Under the pieces are notes generated by a model, which saw nothing but the letters and a program-made list of their open reading frames with translations, had not been told where the DNA came from and ran no database searches. A DNA stretch of 64,000 nucleotides from Cytobacillus oceanisediminis (lineage in GTDB: Bacteria; Bacillota; Bacilli; Bacillales; Cytobacillaceae), in assembly GCF_004366035.1 (NCBI RefSeq), contig NZ_SOEE01000002.1:682001-746000 (forward strand). The letters are read 5' to 3'. Each line of letters begins with the position of its first letter. Positions within the stretch are counted from its first letter, which is position 1. Shown piece after piece: positions 51,541 to 60,786 of this stretch. A program made the translations under genes and the position numbers.

Positions 51541-51720
51541 ATGTTTGCTTTCCGCAGGCGGTCTGACGCTCCTCAGCGCGTGTGCGTCTGTGTGGTCTCC
51601 CTTTTCGCTCTCCCGCGGGACATATTGGATTAGCTTCTTCGAATATGCACTGCATGAAGAAAATGCGAAGGCATTTTCGAGGGTTCCACGTCTTCTCCTC
51701 CAATCAACAGTGTGAAAATA
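51541..51720. repeat. dispersed degenerate repeat, best-preserved copy
   Basis: Shares blocks such as TCTCCCxCxC, GCA(T/C)GAAGGAAATG, GCATTTTC and CAATCAAC with the sequences at 49541-49710 and 50105-50165. It lies between LivF and the binding-protein gene. Confidence 0.45.
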
Positions 51721-51806
51721 TTAAAGGAAGCTTTAATATTTTTTAAATTTTAGAATATTCCGAACTTAATAGACGCGGCCATCACCTCCTATAAGCCAAC
51801 ATTGGC

Positions 51807-52514
51807 TTATGCACCAATATAAGCTTTCCTTACTTCATCATTCGAAAATAGCTCTTCCGAGGTACCTTCAAGAACCACTGAACCGTTTTCAAACACATAA
51901 CCTTTATCTGCGATTTTCAAAGCGGCATTTGCATTTTGCTCTGCCAGGAGAATGGTGGTGCCCTCACTGTTAATTTTCTGGATTACTTCAAACATTTGCT
52001 CAACAATCAATGGTGCAAGTCCGATTGATGGTTCGTCCAGCAGCATCAGCTTTGGCTTTGCCATCAGTGCCCTGCCTATTGCCAGCATTTGCTGCTGGCC
52101 GCCGCTTAACGAACCCGCCATGTCATTCTGCTTTTCTCTTAAAATCGGAAATAACTCAAAAACATACTCCATTGAATCTTTTGTCTTATTCCTGTGACTC
52201 CTGTGAACATATGCACCCATTTTTAAGTTTTCGTATACAGTCATCATTGGAAATAGCCTTCTTCCCTCGGCACATTGGACAATTCCTGACTTGACAATTT
52301 TATCTGGAGAGCTTTTGGATATGGAGCTTCCTTCGAAAAGAATACTTCCCGAAGAAGCTTTGTTAAGGCGGCTGATTGTCCTGAAAACTGTACTTTTCCC
52401 AGCTCCGTTTGCACCTAGCAGGACAACGATCTCTCCAGCTGAAACATCAATGTTCACATTTTGGACTGCTGTAAAACTGCCATATTTTACGGATACATCC
52501 CTTAATTCAAGCAC
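51807..52514 (-). CDS. livF: LivF-type ABC ATP-binding protein
   Basis: 235 aa. Walker A GANGAGKST, signature LSGGQQQMLAIGRAL, Walker B LMLLDEPSIGLAPLIVEQMF, switch region AEQNANAALKIADKGYV. The short size (about 235 aa) is that of LivF. GTG start with RBS GGGAG, overlapping the LivG gene end by eight bases. It forms the ATPase heterodimer with LivG to power uptake of hydrophobic amino acids or amides. Confidence 0.94.
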   Translation of the reverse strand: MLELRDVSVKYGSFTAVQNVNIDVSAGEIVVLLGANGAGKSTVFRTISRLNKASSGSILFEGSSISKSSPDKIVKSGIVQCAEGRRLFPMMTVYENLKMGAYVHRSHRNKTKDSMEYVFELFPILREKQNDMAGSLSGGQQQMLAIGRALMAKPKLMLLDEPSIGLAPLIVEQMFEVIQKINSEGTTILLAEQNANAALKIADKGYVFENGSVVLEGTSEELFSNDEVRKAYIGA

Positions 52515-53271
52515 TCGCGCTCCCTCCCAGATATGCCTTTATGACAGTAGGATTATTCCTTATTTCCTCAGGAGTTCCCTCCGCAATCTTTTCACCATAG
52601 TTTAAAACCATGATTTTATCTGCCAATTTCATAATCATCCGCATTTTGTGCTCAATAAGACATACTGTTATGCTGTTTTGGACCATTTTTTCCATCAATT
52701 CCGCCAATCCTTCGGTCTCTTCCGGATTTACACCTGCTGCAGGCTCATCAAGAAATACAATTTCAGGGTCTGTTGCGAGTGCAAGAGCAAACGCAGTGCG
52801 TTTTTTCTCTTCCTGTGTCAAACTGCCAACAAGTTTATCTTCTACTTTTTTCAATCCAGCAAATTCGATAACTTCCATGGCTTTCTCACGGCATTGTTCT
52901 TCTTCATGCTTCAGCCTTGGAGTCCTGAAAATCGCGTCGATCAAAGTGGATTTTGTCCTTAACCGGTGACCGACAATTACATTATCAAGAACCGTTGATT
53001 GTTCAAATAGATTGGTAGTCTGAAAGGTCCTGGCTATACCCAGCTTAGCGATCTTATTGGAAGGCAGAGAAGTTATATCCTGCCCTTTAAAAAACACTTT
53101 TCCAGAACTGGGAGAATGGAAGCCGCTCATTAAATTAAAAAAGGTAGATTTACCAGCCCCATTCGGGCCGATGATCGCATTAATCTTCCCCTGTTCAATA
53201 GAAAAATCAACATTATTGACAGCAGTCAAGCCTCCAAATCTTTTTGTTAAATTTCTCGTTTCCAGGAACAT
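52507..53271 (-). CDS. livG: LivG-type ABC ATP-binding protein
   Basis: 254 aa. Walker A GPNGAGKSTFF, LivG-type ARTFQTTNLFEQSTVLDNVIVGHRLRTK, Walker B IVFLDEPAAGVNPEE, and a C-terminal GTPEEIRNNPTVIKAYLG tail. The helper signature LTQEEKKRTAFALAL departs from the canonical LSGGQ form (SLTQEEKKR); LivG proteins often have L-(S/P)-Y/H-G-x-Q-R, so this is a variant worth noting. It follows LivM by two bases. Part of the complete Liv import system. Confidence 0.92.
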   Translation of the reverse strand: MFLETRNLTKRFGGLTAVNNVDFSIEQGKINAIIGPNGAGKSTFFNLMSGFHSPSSGKVFFKGQDITSLPSNKIAKLGIARTFQTTNLFEQSTVLDNVIVGHRLRTKSTLIDAIFRTPRLKHEEEQCREKAMEVIEFAGLKKVEDKLVGSLTQEEKKRTAFALALATDPEIVFLDEPAAGVNPEETEGLAELMEKMVQNSITVCLIEHKMRMIMKLADKIMVLNYGEKIAEGTPEEIRNNPTVIKAYLGGSASA

Positions 53272-53273
53272 CC

Positions 53274-54308
53274 TTACCCCTCCTTTACTTGATTTTCAGG
53301 TGCTATTTCACTGCTGGCAAAGCGGTCATCCTTTTGGGTATCCTTGAGGGCAAGCTGTTTCGTTCTACCTGCCCGCTTATTATTCCAGCTGGCAATGGCA
53401 CCAACGATCCCACGGGGATAAAAAATAACGAGCAGCGTAAGAACAGGTCCAAAAATGAGCATTCTGTAATCCTGCAAAAATTGCAGCTGCTGAGAAATCC
53501 ATACAACTAAAACAGTCCCGACAATCGGTCCTGAAAGTGTTCCGATTCCGCCAACCAGCAAATATGTCAGCAGATCAAAAGTAATAACGGTATGCCCAAT
53601 ATCCGGACCTATAAAGCGGATGAATGACGCATAAAGAGCACCTGATAATCCTGCAAAAAAAGTGGATAGCACAAATGCAGCCAGCTTATTCTTTATTGTC
53701 GAAATTCCAATGGTCTGGGCAAGCTCCTCGCTATTGCGTATAGCAATATACGTTCTTCCAGTCAGTGAATGGATAATCCGATACATGACCAGAACGGACA
53801 GAAGCAAGATAGACAAGACCAGGTAGTATTGCGACAATGGTGTCTGAAATGAAATCGGTCCGATGTTTCCTGGTGCAGGAATCCCAATCAGTCCCCGGAC
53901 CCCTTCGGTTAAACTATCCCATTTATCAATGACTAAATAAATGATATAGCCGACACACAAGGTGTAAATCGCAAAGAAATGTTCCTTGGTCCTTAACGCA
54001 ATGAGGCCCACCAAAAAGCCTATAACACTGGTAATGACAAGTGCCAGTACAAAAGCAGCCCAAAAATTCATCTGCGTTTTTACAGTCAGCAAGCCGAGCG
54101 AATATGCACCAATCGCGAAAAAGCCCGCATGTGCCAAGGATAAATACCCAGTATAGCCAGCCAATAAATTTAAGCCATACACACCGATCATCCAGATGAA
54201 TGAAAGTGTCATCACATGAACCAGGTATTCATTTTGTGTAAGCAGAGGAAAGAAAATGGCAAATAACAGCATTGCCAGAATGATATATTGCCGTTTTAAT
54301 ATTTTCAT
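53274..54308 (-). CDS. livM: LivM-type ABC permease
   Basis: About 344 aa from ATG at 54308 (RBS GGGAGGGC); TTG at 54314 is an alternative that overlaps LivH. Nine to ten membrane segments, NLLAGYTGYLSLAHAGFFAIGAYSLGLL, GLIALRTKEHFFAIYTLCVGY and the EAA-like region RNSEELAQTIGISTIKNKLAAFVLSTFFAGLSGALYA. The C-terminus is long and charged (AGRTKQLALKDTQKDDRFAS). Pairs with LivH. Confidence 0.93.
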   Translation of the reverse strand: MKILKRQYIILAMLLFAIFFPLLTQNEYLVHVMTLSFIWMIGVYGLNLLAGYTGYLSLAHAGFFAIGAYSLGLLTVKTQMNFWAAFVLALVITSVIGFLVGLIALRTKEHFFAIYTLCVGYIIYLVIDKWDSLTEGVRGLIGIPAPGNIGPISFQTPLSQYYLVLSILLLSVLVMYRIIHSLTGRTYIAIRNSEELAQTIGISTIKNKLAAFVLSTFFAGLSGALYASFIRFIGPDIGHTVITFDLLTYLLVGGIGTLSGPIVGTVLVVWISQQLQFLQDYRMLIFGPVLTLLVIFYPRGIVGAIASWNNKRAGRTKQLALKDTQKDDRFASSEIAPENQVKEG

Positions 54309-54310
54309 CT

Positions 54311-55174
54311 TCAATGCCCTCCCTTTGCAAACAGGCCGGTAGGCTTAATTGATAAGATAATGACCAGGAGGATAAATGCAATGATATCTTTATAATCATT
54401 TGAAATATAGGTTGCCCCTAGGCTTTCTGAAAATCCCAAAATATAGCCCCCTACAATCGCACCAGGTATGCTTCCCATTCCCCCAAGAATAATGATGACG
54501 AAAGCTTTCAGAATGACCAGGTGGCCCATTCCTGGAAAGACTAGGTTAATAGGTGCGGCCAGGGAGCTTGCGATGGCTGCCAGCCCTCCCGAAATCAGGA
54601 ACGTAAGGATTGCCACTCGGCTTGTATTAATTCCAACCAGGTTAGCACCGTCCCGATCCTGTGACATCGCAATGATAGTTGCCCCGGTAAAGGTTTTCTT
54701 CAGAAACATATATAGGAGAAGCATGACCACAATAGCTGAAACGATAATCAATAGCCTTTGCATTGTAAATGTCAGCCCGAAAAGCTGAACGACCTGACCG
54801 TATGGAGATGGCATCGTTTGATATTCAGCACCCCAGACATATTGAGCAAAAGCTTCCAAAAATAGCAGAATGCCTATAGCAGCAATTTTGTCATGAATAG
54901 GAGGGGCATTTCTTAATGGATGAAAAACGAGCCTTTCCATTAGCACGCCGATTAAACCAACTGCTAAAACAGAAACAAGAATGGCCGGCCAGTAATGAAG
55001 GCCGTAATTCACCATCATCATTAAGGTAATATAGCCACCCATCATGTACAAAGCGCCATGTGCAAAGTTTGGAATATGAAGGATACCATATACTAGGGTC
55101 AGCCCCAGGGCAACAAGTGAATATACACTTCCGATTGTCAGCCCATTGAACAGCTGCTGAATCAAAATCTCCAT
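54311..55174 (-). CDS. livH: LivH-type ABC permease
   Basis: About 287 aa from the second ATG (55174). LFNGLTIGSVYSLVALGLTLVYGILHIPNFAHGALYMMGGYI is the typical LivH opening; about eight membrane segments and the EAA-like AMSQDRDGANLVGINTSRVAILTFLISGGLAAIAS. First gene of the five-gene Liv operon with RBS AAAGGAGGAG. Importer substrate unresolved; the neighbouring acyl-CoA genes make a branched-chain or amide-type acid likely. Confidence 0.93.
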   Translation of the reverse strand: MEILIQQLFNGLTIGSVYSLVALGLTLVYGILHIPNFAHGALYMMGGYITLMMMVNYGLHYWPAILVSVLAVGLIGVLMERLVFHPLRNAPPIHDKIAAIGILLFLEAFAQYVWGAEYQTMPSPYGQVVQLFGLTFTMQRLLIIVSAIVVMLLLYMFLKKTFTGATIIAMSQDRDGANLVGINTSRVAILTFLISGGLAAIASSLAAPINLVFPGMGHLVILKAFVIIILGGMGSIPGAIVGGYILGFSESLGATYISNDYKDIIAFILLVIILSIKPTGLFAKGGH

Positions 55175-55265
55175 CATTCTCCTCCTTTATTGTTTAATAG
55201 TTTTTTATACAGACGGCATTAAATAATGAAAAGAATATTTTCCTCACCTGCCTTTTTGCTTTATT

Positions 55266-55497
55266 CTATTCCATGTTCGGTAATAACCCTTTCATCTTTG
55301 ATCCTCTATATTGGTCAGCTTTTCCGCCTTGCTTGGCTGCTTGCATGATTGTTTCAAATACCTTTATTGCCTATCAGGAGTCTGCTCTTCAATTGACGGT
55401 GCCGGATATTTGGCGAATGCCTCCAGCAAGGCTTTAACTCCTGTTTTAACGGCATCAAGTGTGTCTCCTTTTATGTAAACGCTATCAATTGATGGTT
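55266..55497 (-). pseudogene. fragment of an unrecognised gene with a frameshift
   Basis: Downstream of the ComB-like gene, the minus strand reads PSIDSVYIKGDTLDAV, KTGVKALLEAFAKYPAPSIE, EQTPDR, then after a one-base shift AIKVFETIMQAAKQGG, KADQYRGSKMKGLLPNME and a TAG at 55266-55268. Codon use looks like real protein. No start codon and the frame break mean it is a relic. I do not recognise the family. Confidence 0.5.
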
Positions 55498-55499
55498 AC

Positions 55500-56231
55500 T
55501 TAAACGGAGATAATATATTTTTTCCCTTCCAGCTTGGGAATCACTGTAAATGCACCTTCCTGTGAGATAAAATCAATTTCCTTTTCAAACCCATTTATGG
55601 AAAGCATTTGGCCAACACGCGAAGCTTTTAATACATCGGCACCATTCTGTTTGTTTGTTTGATAGAACCTATGGGAAGCTATAGCAGAGTCAGTAAGATC
55701 GATTTCACCGTTATACTGTTTCAAAAGGGAATCAATGAAGCATCCTGCCCCAAAGAAGTCTTCCAAATTAAATTCATTCGATGAGCCCGAGCAAACCAAG
55801 ATGATTGTCTCACCCTTGTATTCTTTTAAAATATGATTTGCAACTGCCCTGGAATTGAGCAGGGAAGCAGCATAGACAGCGTTTGCTTCTGAGGAATTCT
55901 TGAGGGCTACTGTTCCGTTTGTTGTCGATAGTATGATGGTTTTTCCTTGGATCTTTTCTTTTAATGCAAGTGGATTGGGAGAGAGGAAGCCATCAATCGT
56001 TTTCCCCTGGTATTCCCCGACCAGAACAAAACTGCCCTCTTCCATCCCCTTTGATTCTTCTTCAGCTGCAGTGCCATCCAGAACCGGGATAACCTCTTTT
56101 GCTCCGAATGCCAGAGCAGAGACGACAGTAGAAGTTGCCAGCAAAACATCAAAAACGACGACAATTTTATTGTTGTGCATTTTATTGCTGTCAATGTCTT
56201 CCTTCTTTAACAGAAGATGAATCTTCATCAT
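55500..56231 (-). CDS. ComB-type 2-phosphosulfolactate phosphatase family protein
   Basis: About 243 aa from the ATG at 56231 (RBS GGGGTG); a GTG at 56240 is inside the RBS. ComB features: FDVLLATSTVVSALAFGAKEVIPV, LVGEYQGKTIDGF, SPNPL, LSTTNGTVALKNS and LVCSGSSNEFNLEDFFGAGCFID. The family usually has D-V-L-R-A; this copy has Leu for Arg in FDVLLAT. Known ComB hydrolyses 2-phosphosulfolactate in coenzyme M synthesis, which Bacillus lacks. Last gene of an acyl-CoA operon, so it may act on another phosphorylated hydroxy acid. Confidence 0.85.
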   Translation of the reverse strand: MMKIHLLLKKEDIDSNKMHNNKIVVVFDVLLATSTVVSALAFGAKEVIPVLDGTAAEEESKGMEEGSFVLVGEYQGKTIDGFLSPNPLALKEKIQGKTIILSTTNGTVALKNSSEANAVYAASLLNSRAVANHILKEYKGETIILVCSGSSNEFNLEDFFGAGCFIDSLLKQYNGEIDLTDSAIASHRFYQTNKQNGADVLKASRVGQMLSINGFEKEIDFISQEGAFTVIPKLEGKKYIISV

Positions 56232-56253
56232 GTTCAGCACCCCAATCCGTTTT

Positions 56254-57309
56254 TCATTTCTTATCAGCTGTATAAAGTGAATATTGAATCAGGCCGCATA
56301 CAAAATCATCAAGTCTTGAAAACCGTTCATCCTTTGTCTGTCCTTTTTTCCATCTGTAATATATCTGCTGGCAAATAACCGCAAGCTTAAAGTAGGCAAA
56401 AGTTAGATAAAAATTCATATTTGTCAAATCCCTGCCGCTTTTCTTGGCATAGCTCTCCATAAACTCATCTCTGGTCATAAATCCCGAAGTGGCTGTGATT
56501 GGCGGCTTTCCCATGCCCCTTTTCAAAAGCTCAGAATCATCAGGCTCAATCCAATAGCACATTGCGACACCTAGATCTGCAAGCGGATCCCCGACGGTAG
56601 TCATCTCCCAATCGAACAGCCCGACCATTTGCTTTAATTGCTCATCAAACATTGAATTGTTTAACTTGTAATCATAATGGATTATAGCTGGTTCTTCTGA
56701 TTCAGCGACATGAGTGATCATCCATTTCTTCAGCTTCTCCACACCCTCAATGTCGTCCGTTTTAGCCTTTTCATACCGCTGAATCCATCCACTGACCTGC
56801 CTTTTCATGAACCCTTCCGGCCTGGTTATCTCTGTTAACCCTGTTTTTGTATAGTCGATATTATGAAGAGCCACGAGATGATCGACCATCGTTTCTGACA
56901 AGTTTCTGCAGATTTCTTTTGTCGGGACAACCCCTTCAGGGAAATCGGTATCTAAAACGATCCCTTTTTTTCTTTCCATTATAAAAAATGGAGTCCCCAT
57001 TACACTTTTATCTGCATATAAAAAAGGCTTAGGAGCTGCCTGGAAATGCGGGCTGATTTCTTCCAGTATCCGGTATTCTCTTTCCATGTCATGAGCTCTT
57101 GGGGCAACTGGCCCTAAAGGCGGACGTCTTAAAACCGCTTCCCAATTACCTAATTTCAGCAAATAGGTTAAATTTGACTTTCCAAAACTAAATTGTTCAA
57201 CAGTTAGAGGTTCTTCAGGAAGGTTGGGTAAATGCTCTCTCATAAATGTCTCAATTGCTGCAGCATCCAATTCTTCCCCTTTTCTGATAGGAATCGTATC
57301 AGAAGCCAT
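56254..57309 (-). CDS. APH-fold phosphotransferase (ACAD10/11-like or LvaA-like kinase)
   Basis: About 351 aa from the ATG at 57309 (RBS AAAGGAGG nine bases away); 57318 also reads ATG but sits on the RBS. Aminoglycoside phosphotransferase fold: FSFGKSNLTYLLKLG, catalytic loop IIHYDYKLNNSMFD and Mg site VGLFDWEMTTVGDPLADLG. This subfamily, with GPVAPRAHDMEREYRIL, is coupled to acyl-CoA dehydrogenases and SDRs in mammals (ACAD10/11) and in the Pseudomonas lva operon, where it phosphorylates a 4-hydroxyacyl-CoA. Same operon here. Confidence 0.88.
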   Translation of the reverse strand: MASDTIPIRKGEELDAAAIETFMREHLPNLPEEPLTVEQFSFGKSNLTYLLKLGNWEAVLRRPPLGPVAPRAHDMEREYRILEEISPHFQAAPKPFLYADKSVMGTPFFIMERKKGIVLDTDFPEGVVPTKEICRNLSETMVDHLVALHNIDYTKTGLTEITRPEGFMKRQVSGWIQRYEKAKTDDIEGVEKLKKWMITHVAESEEPAIIHYDYKLNNSMFDEQLKQMVGLFDWEMTTVGDPLADLGVAMCYWIEPDDSELLKRGMGKPPITATSGFMTRDEFMESYAKKSGRDLTNMNFYLTFAYFKLAVICQQIYYRWKKGQTKDERFSRLDDFVCGLIQYSLYTADKK

Positions 57310-57399
57310 AAAGCCCATCCTCCTTTCTTCATAATATTTTTGTGGCTATCCTGCAAAGGGGAGACAGCTGTTTTAGCGTTTATATCTCCCCTTTTGTTA

Positions 57400-58569
57400 T
57401 TATTCTCGCTCAATAATGGTTGCAATTCCCTGACCGCCGCCAATACAAGCCGTAATTAATGCATATCTCCCGCCTCTTCTTTCGAGCTCATACACTGCCT
57501 TTGTAATCAGAATAGCTCCTGTTGCTCCTAATGGATGCCCATGAGCAATGGCACCGCCGTTCACATTCACTTTTTCCATATCCATGTTAAGCTCACGGTT
57601 ACAGGCAATAACCTGAGCAGCAAAGGCCTCGTTGATTTCAATGAGATCCATGTCGTCCAGTGTTAGCCTAGATTTCTCAAGAACTTTCCTTACTGCTGGG
57701 ACAGGACCTATTCCCATGATGTTTGGATCCACCCCTGCCAAAGCTTGTTCTCTTATTACAGCCAAAGGCTTTACATCGAGTTCTGCTGCTTTCTCCCTTG
57801 ACATGACAACAAGTGCAGCTGCCGCATCGTTCAGGCCTGAACTGCTGCCTGCCGTAACGGTACCTCCCTGTAAAAATGCCGGCTGCAGCTTGGATAAAGC
57901 TTCAAGTGTTGTTTGCGGGCGAGGGTGTTCATCTCTTTTAAATAGGAACGGGTCCCCTTTTCTGACAGGAATTGTAATAGGGACAATCTGTTTTTCGAAA
58001 CGTCCATCTTCCATGGCATAGGCCATTTTTCTCTGGCTTGAGAGGGAGAATTCATCCTGCTCCTCCCTGCTGATTGAATATTTTTCAGCGAGATTTTCCG
58101 CTGTGATCCCCATTGGCGGATCCCCTATTTCTTTTGGGGAAAGCTGTGATTTTCTGAACCTGGGCGGGACTGGACTATAAGATTTTTCGGGGCGATCCAT
58201 CAGGTACGGTGCTCTGCTCATACTTTCTATGCCGCCTGCTAGGTAAACATCGCCATTGCCCGCGCATATTGCCTGTGCTGCAAGGTTTACGGCATTGATT
58301 CCGGACCCGCACTGACGATCGATTGTCATGCCAGGCAATTCGAGGGAGAGACCAGCTTGCAAGGCCGTCAGCCTAGCGATATTCCCGCCTCCGCTAATTA
58401 CATTTCCCATAATGACATCATCGATTTCACCAGGCTCAACATTTGCACGTCTTATAGCTTCTTTCAGCACTTCCGCTCCAAAGACATTCGCTGGAATTGT
58501 AGCCAGCGCACCTCCCTGCTTCCCGATTGCCGTCCTGACTGCTGACACAATGACTGCATCTCTGTTCAT
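57400..58569 (-). CDS. thiolase (acetyl-CoA acyltransferase type)
   Basis: 389 aa, full-length type. Nucleophile Cys87 in DRQCGSGINA, His in NVNGGAIAHGHPLGATGA and second Cys in ITACIGGGQGIAT. Full set of residues for thiolytic cleavage or condensation of 3-ketoacyl-CoA. RBS AAGGAGG before ATG. It lies between the SDR and APH-kinase genes, so it probably performs the last step of the acyl-CoA pathway. Confidence 0.94.
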   Translation of the reverse strand: MNRDAVIVSAVRTAIGKQGGALATIPANVFGAEVLKEAIRRANVEPGEIDDVIMGNVISGGGNIARLTALQAGLSLELPGMTIDRQCGSGINAVNLAAQAICAGNGDVYLAGGIESMSRAPYLMDRPEKSYSPVPPRFRKSQLSPKEIGDPPMGITAENLAEKYSISREEQDEFSLSSQRKMAYAMEDGRFEKQIVPITIPVRKGDPFLFKRDEHPRPQTTLEALSKLQPAFLQGGTVTAGSSSGLNDAAAALVVMSREKAAELDVKPLAVIREQALAGVDPNIMGIGPVPAVRKVLEKSRLTLDDMDLIEINEAFAAQVIACNRELNMDMEKVNVNGGAIAHGHPLGATGAILITKAVYELERRGGRYALITACIGGGQGIATIIERE

Positions 58570-58598
58570 TTCAATTGACCTCCTTTTTGCGATTTAGT

Positions 58599-59372
58599 TT
58601 ATAGCACATGCGTTCCGCCATCCACGACAAGAACATCACCAGTAATATAATCCGAGGCTGGAGCAGCCAAAAATACAGCTACACCTTTAAGGTCTGTATC
58701 CGAACCAAATTTCCTTAACGGAGTTCCTTCCAGAATTCCGCTGCCCCCTTTCTCCAGCAAAACTTTGGACATTTTTGTCGGGAAAAATCCCGGCGCAATC
58801 GCATTTACATAAATGCCGCGAGGCCCCCACTTTACGGCTAGGTCCTTGGTAAAAGTAATTACAGCCCCCTTACTGGAGTTGTATCCGATGGCATTCATAT
58901 ATTCGGGGTTAGACCCTTTAAGTCCAGCTACTGAGGCAATGTTGATTATTTTTCCGGATCCCTGCTCCAGCATCACCTTACCCGCTGCCTGCGACATTAA
59001 AAAGGTTCCAGTTACATTCACATTGATGACCTTTTGCCAGGCTTCGAGCGGCATTTCTTCGACCGGTGCCCCCCATGAGGAACCGCTGTTATTGACGAGA
59101 ATATCTATGCTGCCGAATTTTTCCATGCTTTGATCGACTACATTCTTCACATCTTCAGGATTTGTGATATCACATTTTAAAGCCATGGAATTTACGCCTA
59201 GCCCCTTTAGTTTTTGGCTAACCTCTTCACATGCTTCCAGTTTTCTGGAACAAACGACGACATTGGCTCCTGCTTCAGCAAAACCTATCGCGATTTGTTC
59301 CCCCAGCCCTCTGCCGCCTCCAGTTACGATCGCGGTTTTTCCTGTTAAGGAAAATAACTCCTTCACATGCAT
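58599..59372 (-). CDS. short-chain dehydrogenase/reductase (SDR)
   Basis: About 257 aa from the ATG at 59372 (RBS GGGAGG). Cofactor motif TGGGRGLGEQ, NNSGSSWG, Ser and the active-site Y-x3-K (YNSSKG), and a typical C-terminus (SDYITGDVLVVDGGTHVL). Classical SDR, NAD(P)H-linked. The gene follows the acyl-CoA dehydrogenase gene by a few bases. If this operon is levulinate-like, it would reduce or oxidise the 4-keto/4-hydroxy group; otherwise a 3-hydroxyacyl-CoA. Confidence 0.92.
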   Translation of the reverse strand: MHVKELFSLTGKTAIVTGGGRGLGEQIAIGFAEAGANVVVCSRKLEACEEVSQKLKGLGVNSMALKCDITNPEDVKNVVDQSMEKFGSIDILVNNSGSSWGAPVEEMPLEAWQKVINVNVTGTFLMSQAAGKVMLEQGSGKIINIASVAGLKGSNPEYMNAIGYNSSKGAVITFTKDLAVKWGPRGIYVNAIAPGFFPTKMSKVLLEKGGSGILEGTPLRKFGSDTDLKGVAVFLAAPASDYITGDVLVVDGGTHVL

Positions 59373-59384
59373 AATCAAGCCTCC

Positions 59385-60590
59385 CTACATATATTTTTTC
59401 AATTCATATCGTGCAATGGCTCTCTTGTGAACCTCATCCGGCCCATCAGCCAATCTCAGCGTCCGGATATTTGCCCAAGCGGCTGCCAATGTATAGTCCT
59501 CACTGACCCCTGCTGCTCCAAATGCCTGGATAGCCCGGTCAATGACTTTTAAGGCCATTTTTGGCGCAACTACTTTTATCATCGCTATTTCAGCTTTTGC
59601 CTCTTTGTTGCCGACTGTATCCATCATGAAAGCCGCCTTGAGTGTAAGCAGCCTGGCCTGTTCAATATCAATTCTCGCTTCTGCAATCCATTCCTGGATA
59701 ACCCCTTGTTCAGACAGCTTCTTTCCAAAGGCAACCCTGTCCTGAACACGCTTACACAATTCCTCTAAAGCTCGTTCTGCAGCACCGATGGTTCTCATGC
59801 AATGATGGATCCTGCCTGGGCCTAAACGCCCCTGTGCTATTGCGAATCCCTTGCCTTCCCCCAAAAGCATATTTGCTGCAGGCACACGCACATTCTTAAA
59901 TTCAATTTCCGCATGTCCATGGGGTGCATGGTCATAACCGAACACAGGCAAAACCCTTTTAATCGTCACACCAGGAGTATCCAGCGGCACCAAGATCATG
60001 GATTGCTGTTCATGCTTAGGGGCAGAAGGATCATTTTTACCCATAACAATGGCAATTTTGCAGCGGGGATCACCGGCACCAGACGACCACCATTTTGTTC
60101 CGTTTATGATATACTCGTCTCTATCCCGAACGATGCTTGACTGGATGTTCGTTGCATCAGATGAGGCTACATCCGGCTCAGTCATTGAAAAACACGAGCG
60201 GATTTCTCCTCTTAGGAGCGGCTGCAGCCATTGCTGTTTTTGTTCCTCAGTCCCATAGCGGACTAAAACCTCCATATTGCCTGTATCGGGAGCTGCGCAA
60301 TTGAAAACCTCAGGTGCCATACTGGATCTCCCCATAATTTCACAAAGAGGAGCATACTCAAGATTCGTCAGTCCTCCGCCATATTCGCTTTCAGGCAAAA
60401 ACAGATTCCAAAGCCCCTTTTCCTTCGCCTTTTCTTTTAGGTTTTCCATGATTGGAGGAACCTTTGAAAAGCGATCACTTTTACCAATCTGCTCCTTATA
60501 AACGTTCTCATTTGGGTAGATAAACTCTTCCAAAAATTCTGTCAGCCTTGCTTCCAATTGTTTCACTTTATCGGAATGATTGAAATTCAT
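59385..60590 (-). CDS. acyl-CoA dehydrogenase (ACAD11/LvaC-like)
   Basis: About 401 aa from the ATG at 60590 (RBS GAGGTGGG). [109 protein letters not shown] are the FAD- and CoA-binding patterns. The R-H-C-M-R-x-I-G-A sequence (GRIHHCMR) and the preceding [14 protein letters not shown] fit the ACAD10/11/LvaC branch. First gene of its operon, with a TetR-type palindrome at 60619-60636 ahead. Confidence 0.9.
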   Translation of the reverse strand: MNFNHSDKVKQLEARLTEFLEEFIYPNENVYKEQIGKSDRFSKVPPIMENLKEKAKEKGLWNLFLPESEYGGGLTNLEYAPLCEIMGRSSMAPEVFNCAAPDTGNMEVLVRYGTEEQKQQWLQPLLRGEIRSCFSMTEPDVASSDATNIQSSIVRDRDEYIINGTKWWSSGAGDPRCKIAIVMGKNDPSAPKHEQQSMILVPLDTPGVTIKRVLPVFGYDHAPHGHAEIEFKNVRVPAANMLLGEGKGFAIAQGRLGPGRIHHCMRTIGAAERALEELCKRVQDRVAFGKKLSEQGVIQEWIAEARIDIEQARLLTLKAAFMMDTVGNKEAKAEIAMIKVVAPKMALKVIDRAIQAFGAAGVSEDYTLAAAWANIRTLRLADGPDEVHKRAIARYELKKYM

Positions 60591-60618
60591 GAATCCCACC
60601 TCTTTACTAAAATTAATC

Positions 60619-60636
60619 ATACTGACTAGTTGGTAT
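60619..60636. promoter_or_regulatory. TetR-type operator palindrome, first operon
   Basis: ATACTGACTAGTTGGTAT: 14 of 18 positions are self-complementary, and it closely matches the 63759-63776 core (ATACCTACCGGTTGGTAT). About 30 bases before the acyl-CoA dehydrogenase start. Confidence 0.65.
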
Positions 60637-60786
60637 TTTACCAGTTTGCAATTTGTAAAGTTTTTAGTATTTTCAGACTTATTTTTCGATTTTTAGGGTC
60701 ATGATTTTTTTGTTTACCGGTTTTAACAGCCTATGGAGTCTATATATGTAAGCTGAATGATAATAAACCTCATAGAGAATAGCTAT

